Of a stretch of DNA of 64,000 bases, positions 55,787 through 63,569 are shown piece after piece. Source of the stretch: Telluria aromaticivorans (GTDB lineage: Bacteria; Pseudomonadota; Gammaproteobacteria; Burkholderiales; Burkholderiaceae_D); NCBI RefSeq assembly GCF_013003915.1, contig NZ_JABAIV010000002.1, positions 248,001 to 312,000 of the forward strand, in the 5' to 3' direction. Every line of letters begins with the position of its first letter. Position 1 is the stretch's first letter. Below the pieces are notes generated by a model. The model ran no database searches, was not told the origin of the DNA, and saw only the letters and a list, made by a program, of their open reading frames with translations. The position numbers and the translations under genes were made by a program.

Positions 55787-56869
55787 TCAGATTCCGTCGC
55801 CTGCATCCACGAAGACTTCCATCCGGCGCGGCTTGACCACCAGCGTGTCGCCTTCCTTGAAGCCGTGGCGCGAGAACAGCTCGTTCGGCATCACCGCTTC
55901 GATCAGCTGCTGGTTGTCGGCGCGTTCCAGGTCGAGCTGGGCCAGCGGGCCGATGGCATGCGCGCGGCGCAGTTTGGCGACCACGCCGCCGGTGTCGCCG
56001 GCGCCGGGGATGTAGCGTTCGACGTCGAGGTCGTGCGGGCGAACATAGCCGATGCCGTTGCCGTTGCGCGCGCCCGCTTCGCCGGGCACCTCGAACTGCA
56101 CGGCGCCGCTGGCCAGCACGCCATCCTGCACGCGGCCGTGGAACAAATTCACGTTGCCGAGGAAGCCGTAGACGAAGGGCGAGGCCGGGTGGTTATAGAC
56201 GGCGTCCGGCGTGCCGAGCTGCTCGATGCGGCCCTTGTTCATCAAGACCACCTGGTCGGCCACTTCCAGCGCTTCTTCCTGGTCGTGGGTGACGAAGATC
56301 GAAGTCACGTGCAGGTCGTCGTGCAGGCGGCGCAGCCAGCGGCGCAGCTCCTTGCGTACCTTGGCGTCGAGTGCGCCGAAGGGCTCGTCGAGCAGCAGCA
56401 CGCGCGGCTCCACCGCGAGTGCACGTGCCAGGGCGATGCGCTGGCGCTGGCCGCCCGAGAGCTGGGGCGGATAGCGATCGGCGATCCAGTCGAGCTGCAC
56501 CAGCTCGAGCAGCTGGCGCACCTTGTCGCGGATCTGCTGTTCGGACGGGCGATCCTTGCGTGGCTTGACGCGCAGGCCGAAGGCGACGTTCTCGAACACG
56601 GTCATGTGCTTGAACAGCGCGTAGTGCTGGAACACGAAGCCGACCTGGCGCTCGCGCACGTGGCGGTGCGAGGCGTCCTCGCCGTCGAGCAGCACGGCGC
56701 CAGAGTCCGGATGTTCCAGGCCCGCGATGATGCGCAGCAGGGTCGTCTTGCCGCAGCCCGAAGGCCCGAGCAAGGCGGTCAGCTGTCCGTCCGGGAACTG
56801 CAGCGAGACGTCGTCGAGCGCGGTGAACTGGCCGAACTGCTTGCGGATGTGTTGGACTTCGATCGTCAT
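55787..56869 (-). CDS. cysA: Sulfate/thiosulfate ABC transporter ATPase
   Basis: CysA powers sulfate and thiosulfate import. The start at 56869 ([20 protein letters not shown]) overlaps cysW by 4 bp; longer frames run into cysW. Walker A is GPSGCGKTT, the Q-loop is [12 protein letters not shown], the signature is [15 protein letters not shown], Walker B is [12 protein letters not shown], and the switch His is in [10 protein letters not shown]. The C-terminal regulatory TOBE domain spans about residues 230-355. Length is 360 residues. It sits 11 bp upstream of cysB. Confidence 0.95.
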   Translation of the reverse strand: MTIEVQHIRKQFGQFTALDDVSLQFPDGQLTALLGPSGCGKTTLLRIIAGLEHPDSGAVLLDGEDASHRHVRERQVGFVFQHYALFKHMTVFENVAFGLRVKPRKDRPSEQQIRDKVRQLLELVQLDWIADRYPPQLSGGQRQRIALARALAVEPRVLLLDEPFGALDAKVRKELRRWLRRLHDDLHVTSIFVTHDQEEALEVADQVVLMNKGRIEQLGTPDAVYNHPASPFVYGFLGNVNLFHGRVQDGVLASGAVQFEVPGEAGARNGNGIGYVRPHDLDVERYIPGAGDTGGVVAKLRRAHAIGPLAQLDLERADNQQLIEAVMPNELFSRHGFKEGDTLVVKPRRMEVFVDAGDGI

Positions 56870-57786
56870 GCTAGCGCTTCCTTCTGTCGTTCGTCGGCGG
56901 CGGCCTTGCGGGCTTGATGCAGGCGCCATTCGATAAAGCTCTTCACCGCCAGGGTCACCAGCGCGAGCAGCGCCAGCAGCGATGCGATCGCAAACGCGGC
57001 CGTGAAGTTGTATTCGTTGTAGAGGATCTCGACTTGCAGCGGCATGGTGTTGGTCTCGCCGCGGATATGGCCCGAGACCACCGACACCGCGCCGAACTCG
57101 CCCATCGCGCGGGCATTACACAGGATCACGCCGTACAGCAGGCCCCACTTGATGTTCGGGAGCGTCACCCGCATGAAGGTCGACCACCCGGAGGCGCCCA
57201 GCACCAGCGCCGCTTCTTCTTCTTCGGTGCCCTGCTGCTGCATCAGCGGGATCAACTCGCGCGCGACAAACGGGAAGGTGATGAACACGGTGGCCAGCAC
57301 GATGCCCGGCACGGCGAACAGGATCTTGATGTCGTGTTCCATCAGCCACTCGCCGAACCAGCCCTGGGCGCCGAACATCAGCACGTAGATCAGGCCCGCG
57401 ATCACCGGCGACACCGAGAACGGCAGGTCGATCAGGGTCAGCAGGATGCTCTTGCCGCGGAACTCGAACTTGGCGATGCACCACGCAGCCGCGACCCCGA
57501 ACACCAGGTTGAGCGGCACCGAGATACCGGCCGCGATCAGGGTCAGCTTGATGGCCGACAGCGCGTCCGGGTCGGTGATCGACTCGACATAGGTGCCCCA
57601 GCCCTTCTTCATGGCTTCGGTGAAGACTGCCGCCAGCGGCACGAACAGGAACAGGGTCAGGAAGCCCAGCGCCACCGCGATCAGGAGGTAGCGCACCCAG
57701 TCCGGTTCCAGCACATTGGTCGACGGGCGCCGCACTGGTGCAGCCGCTTTTGGCGCGGCCTTGATGTTGTCGAGGACTGCGCTCAT
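56866..57786 (-). CDS. cysW: Sulfate ABC transporter permease CysW
   Basis: One of two membrane subunits of the sulfate importer, with about six helices in 306 residues. The EAA coupling loop is [25 protein letters not shown], matched in shorter segments to CysW. Other conserved parts are [20 protein letters not shown] and [20 protein letters not shown]. It overlaps cysA by 4 bp and cysT by 4 bp, so the three are translated together. Confidence 0.95.
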   Translation of the reverse strand: MSAVLDNIKAAPKAAAPVRRPSTNVLEPDWVRYLLIAVALGFLTLFLFVPLAAVFTEAMKKGWGTYVESITDPDALSAIKLTLIAAGISVPLNLVFGVAAAWCIAKFEFRGKSILLTLIDLPFSVSPVIAGLIYVLMFGAQGWFGEWLMEHDIKILFAVPGIVLATVFITFPFVARELIPLMQQQGTEEEEAALVLGASGWSTFMRVTLPNIKWGLLYGVILCNARAMGEFGAVSVVSGHIRGETNTMPLQVEILYNEYNFTAAFAIASLLALLALVTLAVKSFIEWRLHQARKAAADERQKEALA

Positions 57787-58631
57787 TTCTTTCCTGCCCG
57801 TTTGCGTGTCCAGGCCTGCAGCAGGTTAATCGTGAGCAGCAGGATGAAGGAGATGAGCAGCATGACCACGGCGATGGCGGTGGCGCCCGCGTAATCGTAC
57901 TGCTCGAGTTTGGTGATGATGAACAGCGGCGTGATCTCGGAGACCATCGGCAGGTTGCCCGCGATGAAGATCACCGAGCCGTATTCGCCGGTGGCGCGCG
58001 CGAAGGCCAGCGCGAAGCCGGTCAGCAGCGCCGGCGTAATCGTCGGCAGCACCACGCGAACGAAGGTGTGGAGCGGCGAGGCGCCGAGGCTGGCTGCCGC
58101 TTCTTCGAGTTCGCGCTCGGCTTCTTCCAGCACCGGCTGCACCGTGCGCACCACGAAAGGCAGGCCGATGAAGGTCAGCGCGACCAATATGCCAAGCGGG
58201 GTGAAGGCCACCTTGATGCCGAACTTGGCGAGCTGCTCGCCGATCAGGCCGTTGTGCGAGTACAAGGCGGTGAGCGTGATGCCGGCCACCGCGGTCGGCA
58301 GTGCGAACGGCAGGTCGACCAGGGCGTCGATGATGCGCTTGCCGGGGAAGGTATAGCGCACCAGGACCCAGGCGACGATGCCCCCGAAGATGACGTTGAT
58401 GAAGGCTGCGATCAGGGAGGTGCCGAAGCTGAGGCGGTAGGAAGCCATCACGCGCTCGGAGGTGACCGCGGTCCAGAACGCCTCCCAGGTCATGGTGAAG
58501 GTCTTGAGGAAGACCGCCGACAAAGGGATCAGCACGATCAGCGCGAGGTAGAACAGCGTGAAGCCGAGCGAGATCCCGAAGCCGGGGATGACCCGACCCG
58601 GTGACTTGCGTGGCTGAGCGAGCGATGTCAT
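57783..58631 (-). CDS. cysT: Sulfate ABC transporter permease CysT
   Basis: The second membrane subunit (CysT/CysU). The start at 58631 ([20 protein letters not shown]) gives 282 residues; a frame to 58679 is less likely. Conserved parts are [39 protein letters not shown] and [18 protein letters not shown]. It is the first gene of the operon. No sulfate-binding protein gene (sbp or cysP) precedes it here; the next gene upstream encodes a TauE/SafE permease. A CysB-like motif lies about 80 bp upstream. Confidence 0.95.
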   Translation of the reverse strand: MTSLAQPRKSPGRVIPGFGISLGFTLFYLALIVLIPLSAVFLKTFTMTWEAFWTAVTSERVMASYRLSFGTSLIAAFINVIFGGIVAWVLVRYTFPGKRIIDALVDLPFALPTAVAGITLTALYSHNGLIGEQLAKFGIKVAFTPLGILVALTFIGLPFVVRTVQPVLEEAERELEEAAASLGASPLHTFVRVVLPTITPALLTGFALAFARATGEYGSVIFIAGNLPMVSEITPLFIITKLEQYDYAGATAIAVVMLLISFILLLTINLLQAWTRKRAGKK

Positions 58632-58709
58632 GGAGGAGCCCTTATTACATATTCTTCTAACGGGCTGCCATATTCCCACACAGCCCTCATATTACAAACG
58701 AAGCAATCC

Positions 58710-58720
58710 TTATTTGCATA
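58710..58720 (-). promoter_or_regulatory. CysB/SsuR-like box upstream of cysT
   Basis: The minus strand reads TATGCAAATAAGGATTGC. It shares GCAAATAA with sites upstream of the TauE gene (59590-59603) and the peroxiredoxin gene (60694-60707). Confidence 0.45.
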
Positions 58721-58752
58721 GACAGATCAGCTATTAGCTTTGGCGAAATGCG

Positions 58753-59526
58753 TCACAGCACCAGCTTGGCTGCGACGCCGGTGAGGGTCATGGCCAGCAA
58801 GGCGCGCAGGAAGCGCTCCGGCACCTTGCGCGCCATCATGGCGCCCAGCGTGATACCCGGCACCGAGCCGATGAGCAGGGTCGCCAGCAGCATCCAGTTG
58901 ATCGAGCCCAGCCACCAATGGCCGAGCGCGGCGATCGCGGTCAGCGGCACGGCATAGGCGATGTCGGTGCCGGCTACCTCGGCGGAGGTGAGCCGTGGGT
59001 AGAGCATGACCAGCAGCGTGGCGCCGATCGCGCCGGCGCCAATCGAGGAGACAGTGACCAGCACGCCCAGCACGGCGCCCGAGATGATGGTGGCCGCGGC
59101 CAGCTTGCGTCCCTGCAGCTGGCGCCCGGGATGGGCATTGATCCAGCGCAGCATGCGCGCGCGGAACAGCAGCGCGACCACGGTGAGCATGACGGAGACG
59201 GCGATCGAATAGCGGATCACCTGCCCCACCTGCGGGTTGACGGTGCCGAACTGGCTCAGGGCCAGCGTGGTCAGCAGCGCGGCCGGCAAGGCGCCCAGGC
59301 AGAGGTGGCGCACGATCGGCCACTGGACGGTGCGGTTGAAGCGATGGGTGATGGTGCCGACGCCCTTGGTGATCGAGGCGAAGGCCAGGTCAGTGCCGAC
59401 CGCGACCGAGGGCGAGACGCCGAACAGCAGCGTGAGCAGCGGCGTCATGAGCGAGCCGCCGCCGACGCCGGTCATGCCGACCAGCAGCCCTACCGCGAAA
59501 CCCGCTATTACATAAGTCATCGACAT
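58753..59526 (-). CDS. TauE/SafE (TSUP) family permease
   Basis: A 257-residue inner-membrane protein with about eight helices. The family repeat is visible twice: FAVGLLVGMTGVGGGSLMTP in the first half, and SGAVLGVLVTVSSIGAGAIG in the second. TSUP members move sulfite, sulfonates or related sulfur anions. It lies just upstream of cysTWA on the same strand with 121 bp between, and has its own CysB-like motif, so a role in sulfur uptake or sulfite export is inferred. Confidence 0.88.
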   Translation of the reverse strand: MSMTYVIAGFAVGLLVGMTGVGGGSLMTPLLTLLFGVSPSVAVGTDLAFASITKGVGTITHRFNRTVQWPIVRHLCLGALPAALLTTLALSQFGTVNPQVGQVIRYSIAVSVMLTVVALLFRARMLRWINAHPGRQLQGRKLAAATIISGAVLGVLVTVSSIGAGAIGATLLVMLYPRLTSAEVAGTDIAYAVPLTAIAALGHWWLGSINWMLLATLLIGSVPGITLGAMMARKVPERFLRALLAMTLTGVAAKLVL

Positions 59527-59589
59527 GCCAGTGCCCTCATTTAAGGCACAGCGTAAGGGGACTCAGCGGTAATGGGAAGGACAGGTTTC

Positions 59590-59603
59590 TTATTTGCTTA
59601 TGC
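59590..59603 (-). promoter_or_regulatory. CysB/SsuR-like box upstream of the TauE gene
   Basis: The minus strand reads GCATAAGCAAATAAGAAACC. It lies 64-77 bp before the TauE/SafE start and shares GCAAATAA with the cysT and peroxiredoxin sites. Confidence 0.45.
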
Positions 59604-59621
59604 AGGAAGGATCTGGCCGTT

Positions 59622-59932
59622 GTAGGGTGGGCGGGGTAATTCTGGGCAATGCCCCAATGCCAGTCAAGTAGTGAGAACGTAGGGTGGGCAGGTTTCCTGC
59701 CCACGCGGTGATAGTTGCAATGTAAGCAGCCGCACGGGCTGCAGCAAAGTGGTTTTAACGCGTGGGCAAGGAACTTGCCCACCCTACGAGTCACGGGCAG
59801 CTCTTAAGTGACTGGCATTAGGGCAATGCCCGAAATTACAAACGCCCGCGCGTTCAAATCACGGTACTGCAGCCTGTGCGGCTATTCAAATCGCAACGAT
59901 CACCGCGCGGTCGGCGAAGCCGACCACCCTAC
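59622..59932. repeat. Nested GTAGGGTGGGCGG-family repeats
   Basis: The outer copy runs from GTAGGGTGGGCGGGGTAATT at 59622 to ACCACCCTAC at 59932. It is interrupted by a complete second copy, GTAGGGTGGGCAGG...CTTGCCCACCCTAC (59679-59787). The inserted segment (59655-59820) is flanked by the 11-bp direct repeat GGGCAATGCCC (59644-59654 and 59821-59831). Near its own ends it carries the inverted pair AATGCCAGTCA/TGACTGGCATT. Confidence 0.85.
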
Positions 59933-59935
59933 GGA

Positions 59936-60574
59936 TCACTTGTTTGGCTGAGGCGTCAGGCGCAGGTAAGGACGCGGCGAGGTATAGCCCTTCGGATACT
60001 TCTGCTCGATAACGGCAGGATCTTGCACGGTCAGCGGAATGATCACGTCGTCGCCATCCTTCCAGTTGCCCGGCGTGGCCACGGTATAGCCGTCGGTCAG
60101 TTGCAGGGCGTCGATCACGCGCAGCACTTCGTCGAAATTGCGGCCAGTGCTCATCGGATAGGTGATGGTCAGGCGCACCTTCTTGGCCGGGTCGATCACG
60201 AACAGCGAACGCACCGTGGCCGTGGCCGAGGCTTCCGGGTGGATCATGTCGTACAGGGTAGACACCGAACGGTCGGCGTCGGCGATGATCGGGAAGCCGA
60301 CCACGGTCTGCTGGGTTTCCTCGATGTCCTTGATCCAGTCGCGGTGCGTGCTGGCCGGATCGACCGACAAGGCGATGGCCTTGACATTGCGCTTGTCGAA
60401 TTCAGGCTTGAGCTTGGCGGTCAGGCCCAGTTCGGTGGTGCAGACCGGGGTGAAGTCGGCCGGGTGCGAGAACAGTACTACCCAGGAATCGCCCGCCCAC
60501 TCGTGGAAGCGGATCTTGCCGGCACTGGAATCCTGCTCGAAGTCAGGGGCGGTATCGCCGAGGCGTAAGGTCAT
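59936..60574 (-). CDS. Peroxiredoxin, 1-Cys (Prx6) type
   Basis: A 212-residue thiol peroxidase that reduces hydrogen and organic peroxides in the cytoplasm. The peroxidatic Cys is residue 45 in HPADFTPVCTTELG. Arg and Thr of the active site are in the expected positions, and the C-terminal dimer extension (KGYTSPRPYLRLTPQP) is that of the Prx6 group. The resolving Cys of 2-Cys types is absent; no other Cys is seen. The gene is preceded by a CysB-like motif (60694-60707). Its stop abuts the nested repeat. Confidence 0.93.
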   Translation of the reverse strand: MTLRLGDTAPDFEQDSSAGKIRFHEWAGDSWVVLFSHPADFTPVCTTELGLTAKLKPEFDKRNVKAIALSVDPASTHRDWIKDIEETQQTVVGFPIIADADRSVSTLYDMIHPEASATATVRSLFVIDPAKKVRLTITYPMSTGRNFDEVLRVIDALQLTDGYTVATPGNWKDGDDVIIPLTVQDPAVIEQKYPKGYTSPRPYLRLTPQPNK

Positions 60575-60693
60575 TATTAACTCTCCATGGTGATGGGACT
60601 GCGGGGCATATGAGCGGTCGATTAAGGGTCGTACCGGGCGCGCCAGACTCCCTAGTCTAAGGAAACCCGGCGCTTACGCAAACGACAAGTTTG

Positions 60694-60707
60694 TTATTTG
60701 CTTGTGC
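60694..60707 (-). promoter_or_regulatory. CysB/SsuR-like box upstream of the peroxiredoxin gene
   Basis: The minus strand reads GCACAAGCAAATAACAAAC, about 125 bp before the peroxiredoxin start. It closely matches the box upstream of the TauE gene. Confidence 0.4.
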
Positions 60708-60783
60708 GCCGGCGGTGCTGAAGGATATGCAGTTCTTGCTGGAGCCACCTTGATCTTGCCAAGGTGGCTGGCTGACCTATCCG

Positions 60784-61170
60784 CTACAGGTAGCGGGTAT
60801 ACAGGACGACAGCCCAGGTCGCCACCGCCAGCAGCAGGGTGAGCGCCACTGCGGCGCTGCCCATGTCCTTGGCCACTTTCGACAGCGGGTGGCGTTCCAG
60901 CGAGATGCGGTCGACGATGGCCTCGATGGCCGAGTTGATGATCTCGACGATCAGCACCAGCACCAGCACCCCGACCAGGGCCAGCTTCTGGAACCCGGAT
61001 ACCGGCAGCAGGAGCGCGACCACGGTCGCCACGGCGATCACCATGATCTCCTGGCGGAAGGCCGCCTCGCTGCGCCAGGCCCAGGCCACGCCGTCCCAGG
61101 TATTGCGGAAGGCGGCGGCAATGCGTGCCATGCCGCGCTTGGTCTTGAATTCGCTGATCGGTTGTTCCAT
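60784..61170 (-). CDS. dgkA: Diacylglycerol kinase (DgkA)
   Basis: A small inner-membrane enzyme that rephosphorylates diacylglycerol released during envelope glycan synthesis. The 128-residue protein has an amphipathic N-terminal helix (MARIAAAFRNTWDGVAWAWR) and three transmembrane helices. The catalytic sequence EIINSAIEAIVDRIS carries Glu and Asn, followed by HPLSKVAKDMGSAAVAL. Length and motifs match E. coli DgkA. It is divergent from the iclR gene. Confidence 0.94.
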   Translation of the reverse strand: MEQPISEFKTKRGMARIAAAFRNTWDGVAWAWRSEAAFRQEIMVIAVATVVALLLPVSGFQKLALVGVLVLVLIVEIINSAIEAIVDRISLERHPLSKVAKDMGSAAVALTLLLAVATWAVVLYTRYL

Positions 61171-61323
61171 CGTAGGTAGGCGCAGGCTCGGTTGGTTGAT
61201 GACAATATCGAACTGTCATTATGCCGTGCCGGTGGAATGTTGCCCATCGAAGCCCGCCGGTTTGCGTCCGCGTTTCACATCATGGTATAAAGAGGCTCGA
61301 TACTGCACCGCACCAACCACATC

Positions 61324-62124
61324 ATGAAAATGGAAACCCCAGAATCGGCAGCAGCCGGCCCGGCCAAGACGTCGATCCAGGTGATCGACCGCATGATGGC
61401 CCTGCTCGACGCCCTGGCCAGCTATTCCGACCCGGTGAGCCTGAAGGAATTGTCCAAGGTATCGGGCCTGCACCCTTCCACCGCGCACCGCATCCTGAAC
61501 GATATGGTGGTGACGCGCTTCGTGGACCGGGTCGAGCCGGGCACCTACCGCCTCGGCATGCGCCTGCTGGAACTGGGGAATGTGGTCAAGAGCCGTTTGT
61601 CGGTGCGCGAAGCGGCGCTCGATTTCATGCGCGCCCTGCACAAGAAGACGCAGCAGACGGTGAACCTGTCGGTGCGCCAGGGTGACGAGATTGTCTACAT
61701 CGACCGCGCGTTTTCCGAGCGCTCGGGCATGCAGGTGGTGCGCGCGATCGGCGGGCGCGGCCCGCTGCACCTGACCTCGACCGGCAAGCTGTTCCTGTCG
61801 GTCGACGATCCGAAGGGCGTGCGCGCCTATGCGACCCGTACCGGCCTGGCCGGCCACAACAAGAATTCGATCACTGAGCTGGCGCGCCTCGAGCGCGAGC
61901 TGAGCCTGGTGCGTTCGCGCGGCTATGCGCGCGACAACGAAGAGCTTGAACTGGGTGTGCGCTGCATGGCCGCCGGCATTTTTGACGACAGCGGCAAGCT
62001 GGTGGCCGGCCTGTCGATCTCGGCGCCGGCCGACCGCCTGCAGGAAGAATGGCTGGAAGACCTGGTGCAGACGGCGTCCAGCATTTCCTCAACGCTGGGT
62101 TACCGCCCTGCTCTGCAGATATAA
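61324..62124 (+). CDS. IclR family transcriptional regulator
   Basis: A 266-residue regulator with an N-terminal winged helix (SYSDPVSLKELSKVSGLHPS leading to TAHRILNDMV) and a C-terminal GAF-like effector domain (GQ-RQGDEIVYIDRAF region, then RGPLHLTSTGKLFL and ELELGVRCMAAGIFD). IclR proteins usually control catabolic operons in response to a small aromatic or organic acid. No such operon is adjacent, so the targets are unknown. The start at 61324 gives a short variable tail before the HTH. Convergent with pbpG. Confidence 0.9.
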   Translation: MKMETPESAAAGPAKTSIQVIDRMMALLDALASYSDPVSLKELSKVSGLHPSTAHRILNDMVVTRFVDRVEPGTYRLGMRLLELGNVVKSRLSVREAALDFMRALHKKTQQTVNLSVRQGDEIVYIDRAFSERSGMQVVRAIGGRGPLHLTSTGKLFLSVDDPKGVRAYATRTGLAGHNKNSITELARLERELSLVRSRGYARDNEELELGVRCMAAGIFDDSGKLVAGLSISAPADRLQEEWLEDLVQTASSISSTLGYRPALQI

Positions 62125-62225
62125 GAGCGCCCGACAACCCACCATGACTTTGTTGCATCGTCTCGCCGTACTAGCGTACTGTCCTCGACGATGCGCCTTG
62201 TCCTGGCGGGTTGTCAGCCGCTCTT
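62123..62225 (-). repeat. Structured element, possible copy C
   Basis: The whole iclR/pbpG spacer folds. The outer arms 62123-62140 and 62208-62225 pair at 16 of 18 positions. A middle stem is GCATCGTC/GACGATGC, and the apical stem is GTAC-TAGC-GTAC. The architecture and the GTAC apex resemble copy A at 30734-30851. It spans the stop codons of both convergent genes and may also act in termination. Confidence 0.5.
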
Positions 62226-62226
62226 G

Positions 62227-63435
62227 TTAATGCAGGGCGCCTGTCCCGCTGGCCGCGCTCATCACCGGATTCGGCACCGGCCCACCCAGGGTGCCGGGCG
62301 CCAGTACCTGGATCTTGTCCGGCGCCATGGCTTCCAGGAAGCGGCGCACCCGGCCCGCGTCCGCGGTACGCGACATCTTTCCCTTTGAATCCAGGAAGAC
62401 CATGATCACACTGCGGCCGTGAATCGCCGCCTGCATCACCAGGCAGCGACCGGCTTCGTTGATGAAACCGGTTTTCTGCAGGCCGATGTTCCAGTCCGGC
62501 AGCGCCACCAGGTAATTGGTGTTCGCATAGCGCATCGGCCGGCCGCTGGCCCTGACGATTGAATTCGGCGTGGTGGAATATTCGCGCAGCAGCGGTTCGC
62601 CGTAGGCCTTGGCCACGAGCCGCGCCAGGTCGCGCGCGCTCGACACGTTACGGCTCGACAGGCCACTGGCATCGACATACCGCGTGTCCGTCATGCCCAG
62701 TTCGCGCGCTTTCGCGTTCATCGCGGCAATGAAGGCGTCGGTGCCACCCGGATAGTTGCGGCCGAGCGCAGAGGCGGCGCGGTTTTCCGAACTCATCAGG
62801 GCAATATGCAGCAGTTCGCGGCGCGTCATGCGCGAGCCTACCGGCAGGCGCGAGCTCGAATATTTGTGGCGGTCGACGTCGGCATCGGTGATGCGCAGGA
62901 CTTCCTCGAGGTCCAAGTTGGCCTGCACGACCACGAGCCCGGTCATGAGCTTGGTGATCGAGGCGATCGGCAGCGCGACGTTGGCATTCTTCTCGAACAG
63001 GACTTCCGAGCTGTCCTGGTCGAGCACCAGCGCTACGTTGGAGCGCAGCGACAGCGAATCGGCGGTGCGGCTCAGGCCGGCGACGTCGCCGAAAGTGCGG
63101 GGAGCGTAGGCGGCGACGCGCGGCGTGGACTTGCCCGCCCGGCGCACCAGCTGGTAAGTGACCTTGCGCTTGCCGCGCACCATTTCCACGCGGCGCACCA
63201 TGCGCTCGCGGTTATCGGCAGCGATGACGTGCGCCAGGTCCTGGCGCTTGCCGCGTGCAGCCTTGCCACGTACGGCTTTCTTTCGCACTGCCTTCTTGGC
63301 GACGGCCGTGCGCTTCTGCTTCTTCTTGACGCCCTGGCTTTTTTCGGCGCCGGCTCCGGCTCCGGCTCCAGCGGCCTGGACAGGCTGAAACGCAAACAGC
63401 AGCGACACGATGGCAGCCAATGCAACTTTGAACAT
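62227..63435 (-). CDS. pbpG: D-alanyl-D-alanine endopeptidase (PBP7/8 type)
   Basis: A periplasmic low-molecular-mass penicillin-binding protein that cuts peptidoglycan cross-links. The 402-residue precursor has a signal peptide (cut after VQA near residue 21). The three active-site motifs are SITK at 159-162, SEN at 216-218 and KTG at 321-323. Between signal and domain lies an unusually basic stretch (about residues 32-64, such as KKKQKRTAVAKKAVRKKAVR), preceded by an AGAGAGA tract. The S11 domain resembles PbpG more than DacA because the C-terminal amphipathic anchor is absent. Confidence 0.9.
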   Translation of the reverse strand: MFKVALAAIVSLLFAFQPVQAAGAGAGAGAEKSQGVKKKQKRTAVAKKAVRKKAVRGKAARGKRQDLAHVIAADNRERMVRRVEMVRGKRKVTYQLVRRAGKSTPRVAAYAPRTFGDVAGLSRTADSLSLRSNVALVLDQDSSEVLFEKNANVALPIASITKLMTGLVVVQANLDLEEVLRITDADVDRHKYSSSRLPVGSRMTRRELLHIALMSSENRAASALGRNYPGGTDAFIAAMNAKARELGMTDTRYVDASGLSSRNVSSARDLARLVAKAYGEPLLREYSTTPNSIVRASGRPMRYANTNYLVALPDWNIGLQKTGFINEAGRCLVMQAAIHGRSVIMVFLDSKGKMSRTADAGRVRRFLEAMAPDKIQVLAPGTLGGPVPNPVMSAASGTGALH

Positions 63436-63569
63436 CTGGAAACCCTTCGACGCAAACTGATGAGGTACAAAATGCAGTTTAGCCGATCAAGACGCCATCG
63501 CAAGTGAAATGTAAATTCCGTGCGGCAACACAACGAAATATTCCTGCCGCCTCCGATAGCTTACCGCCT

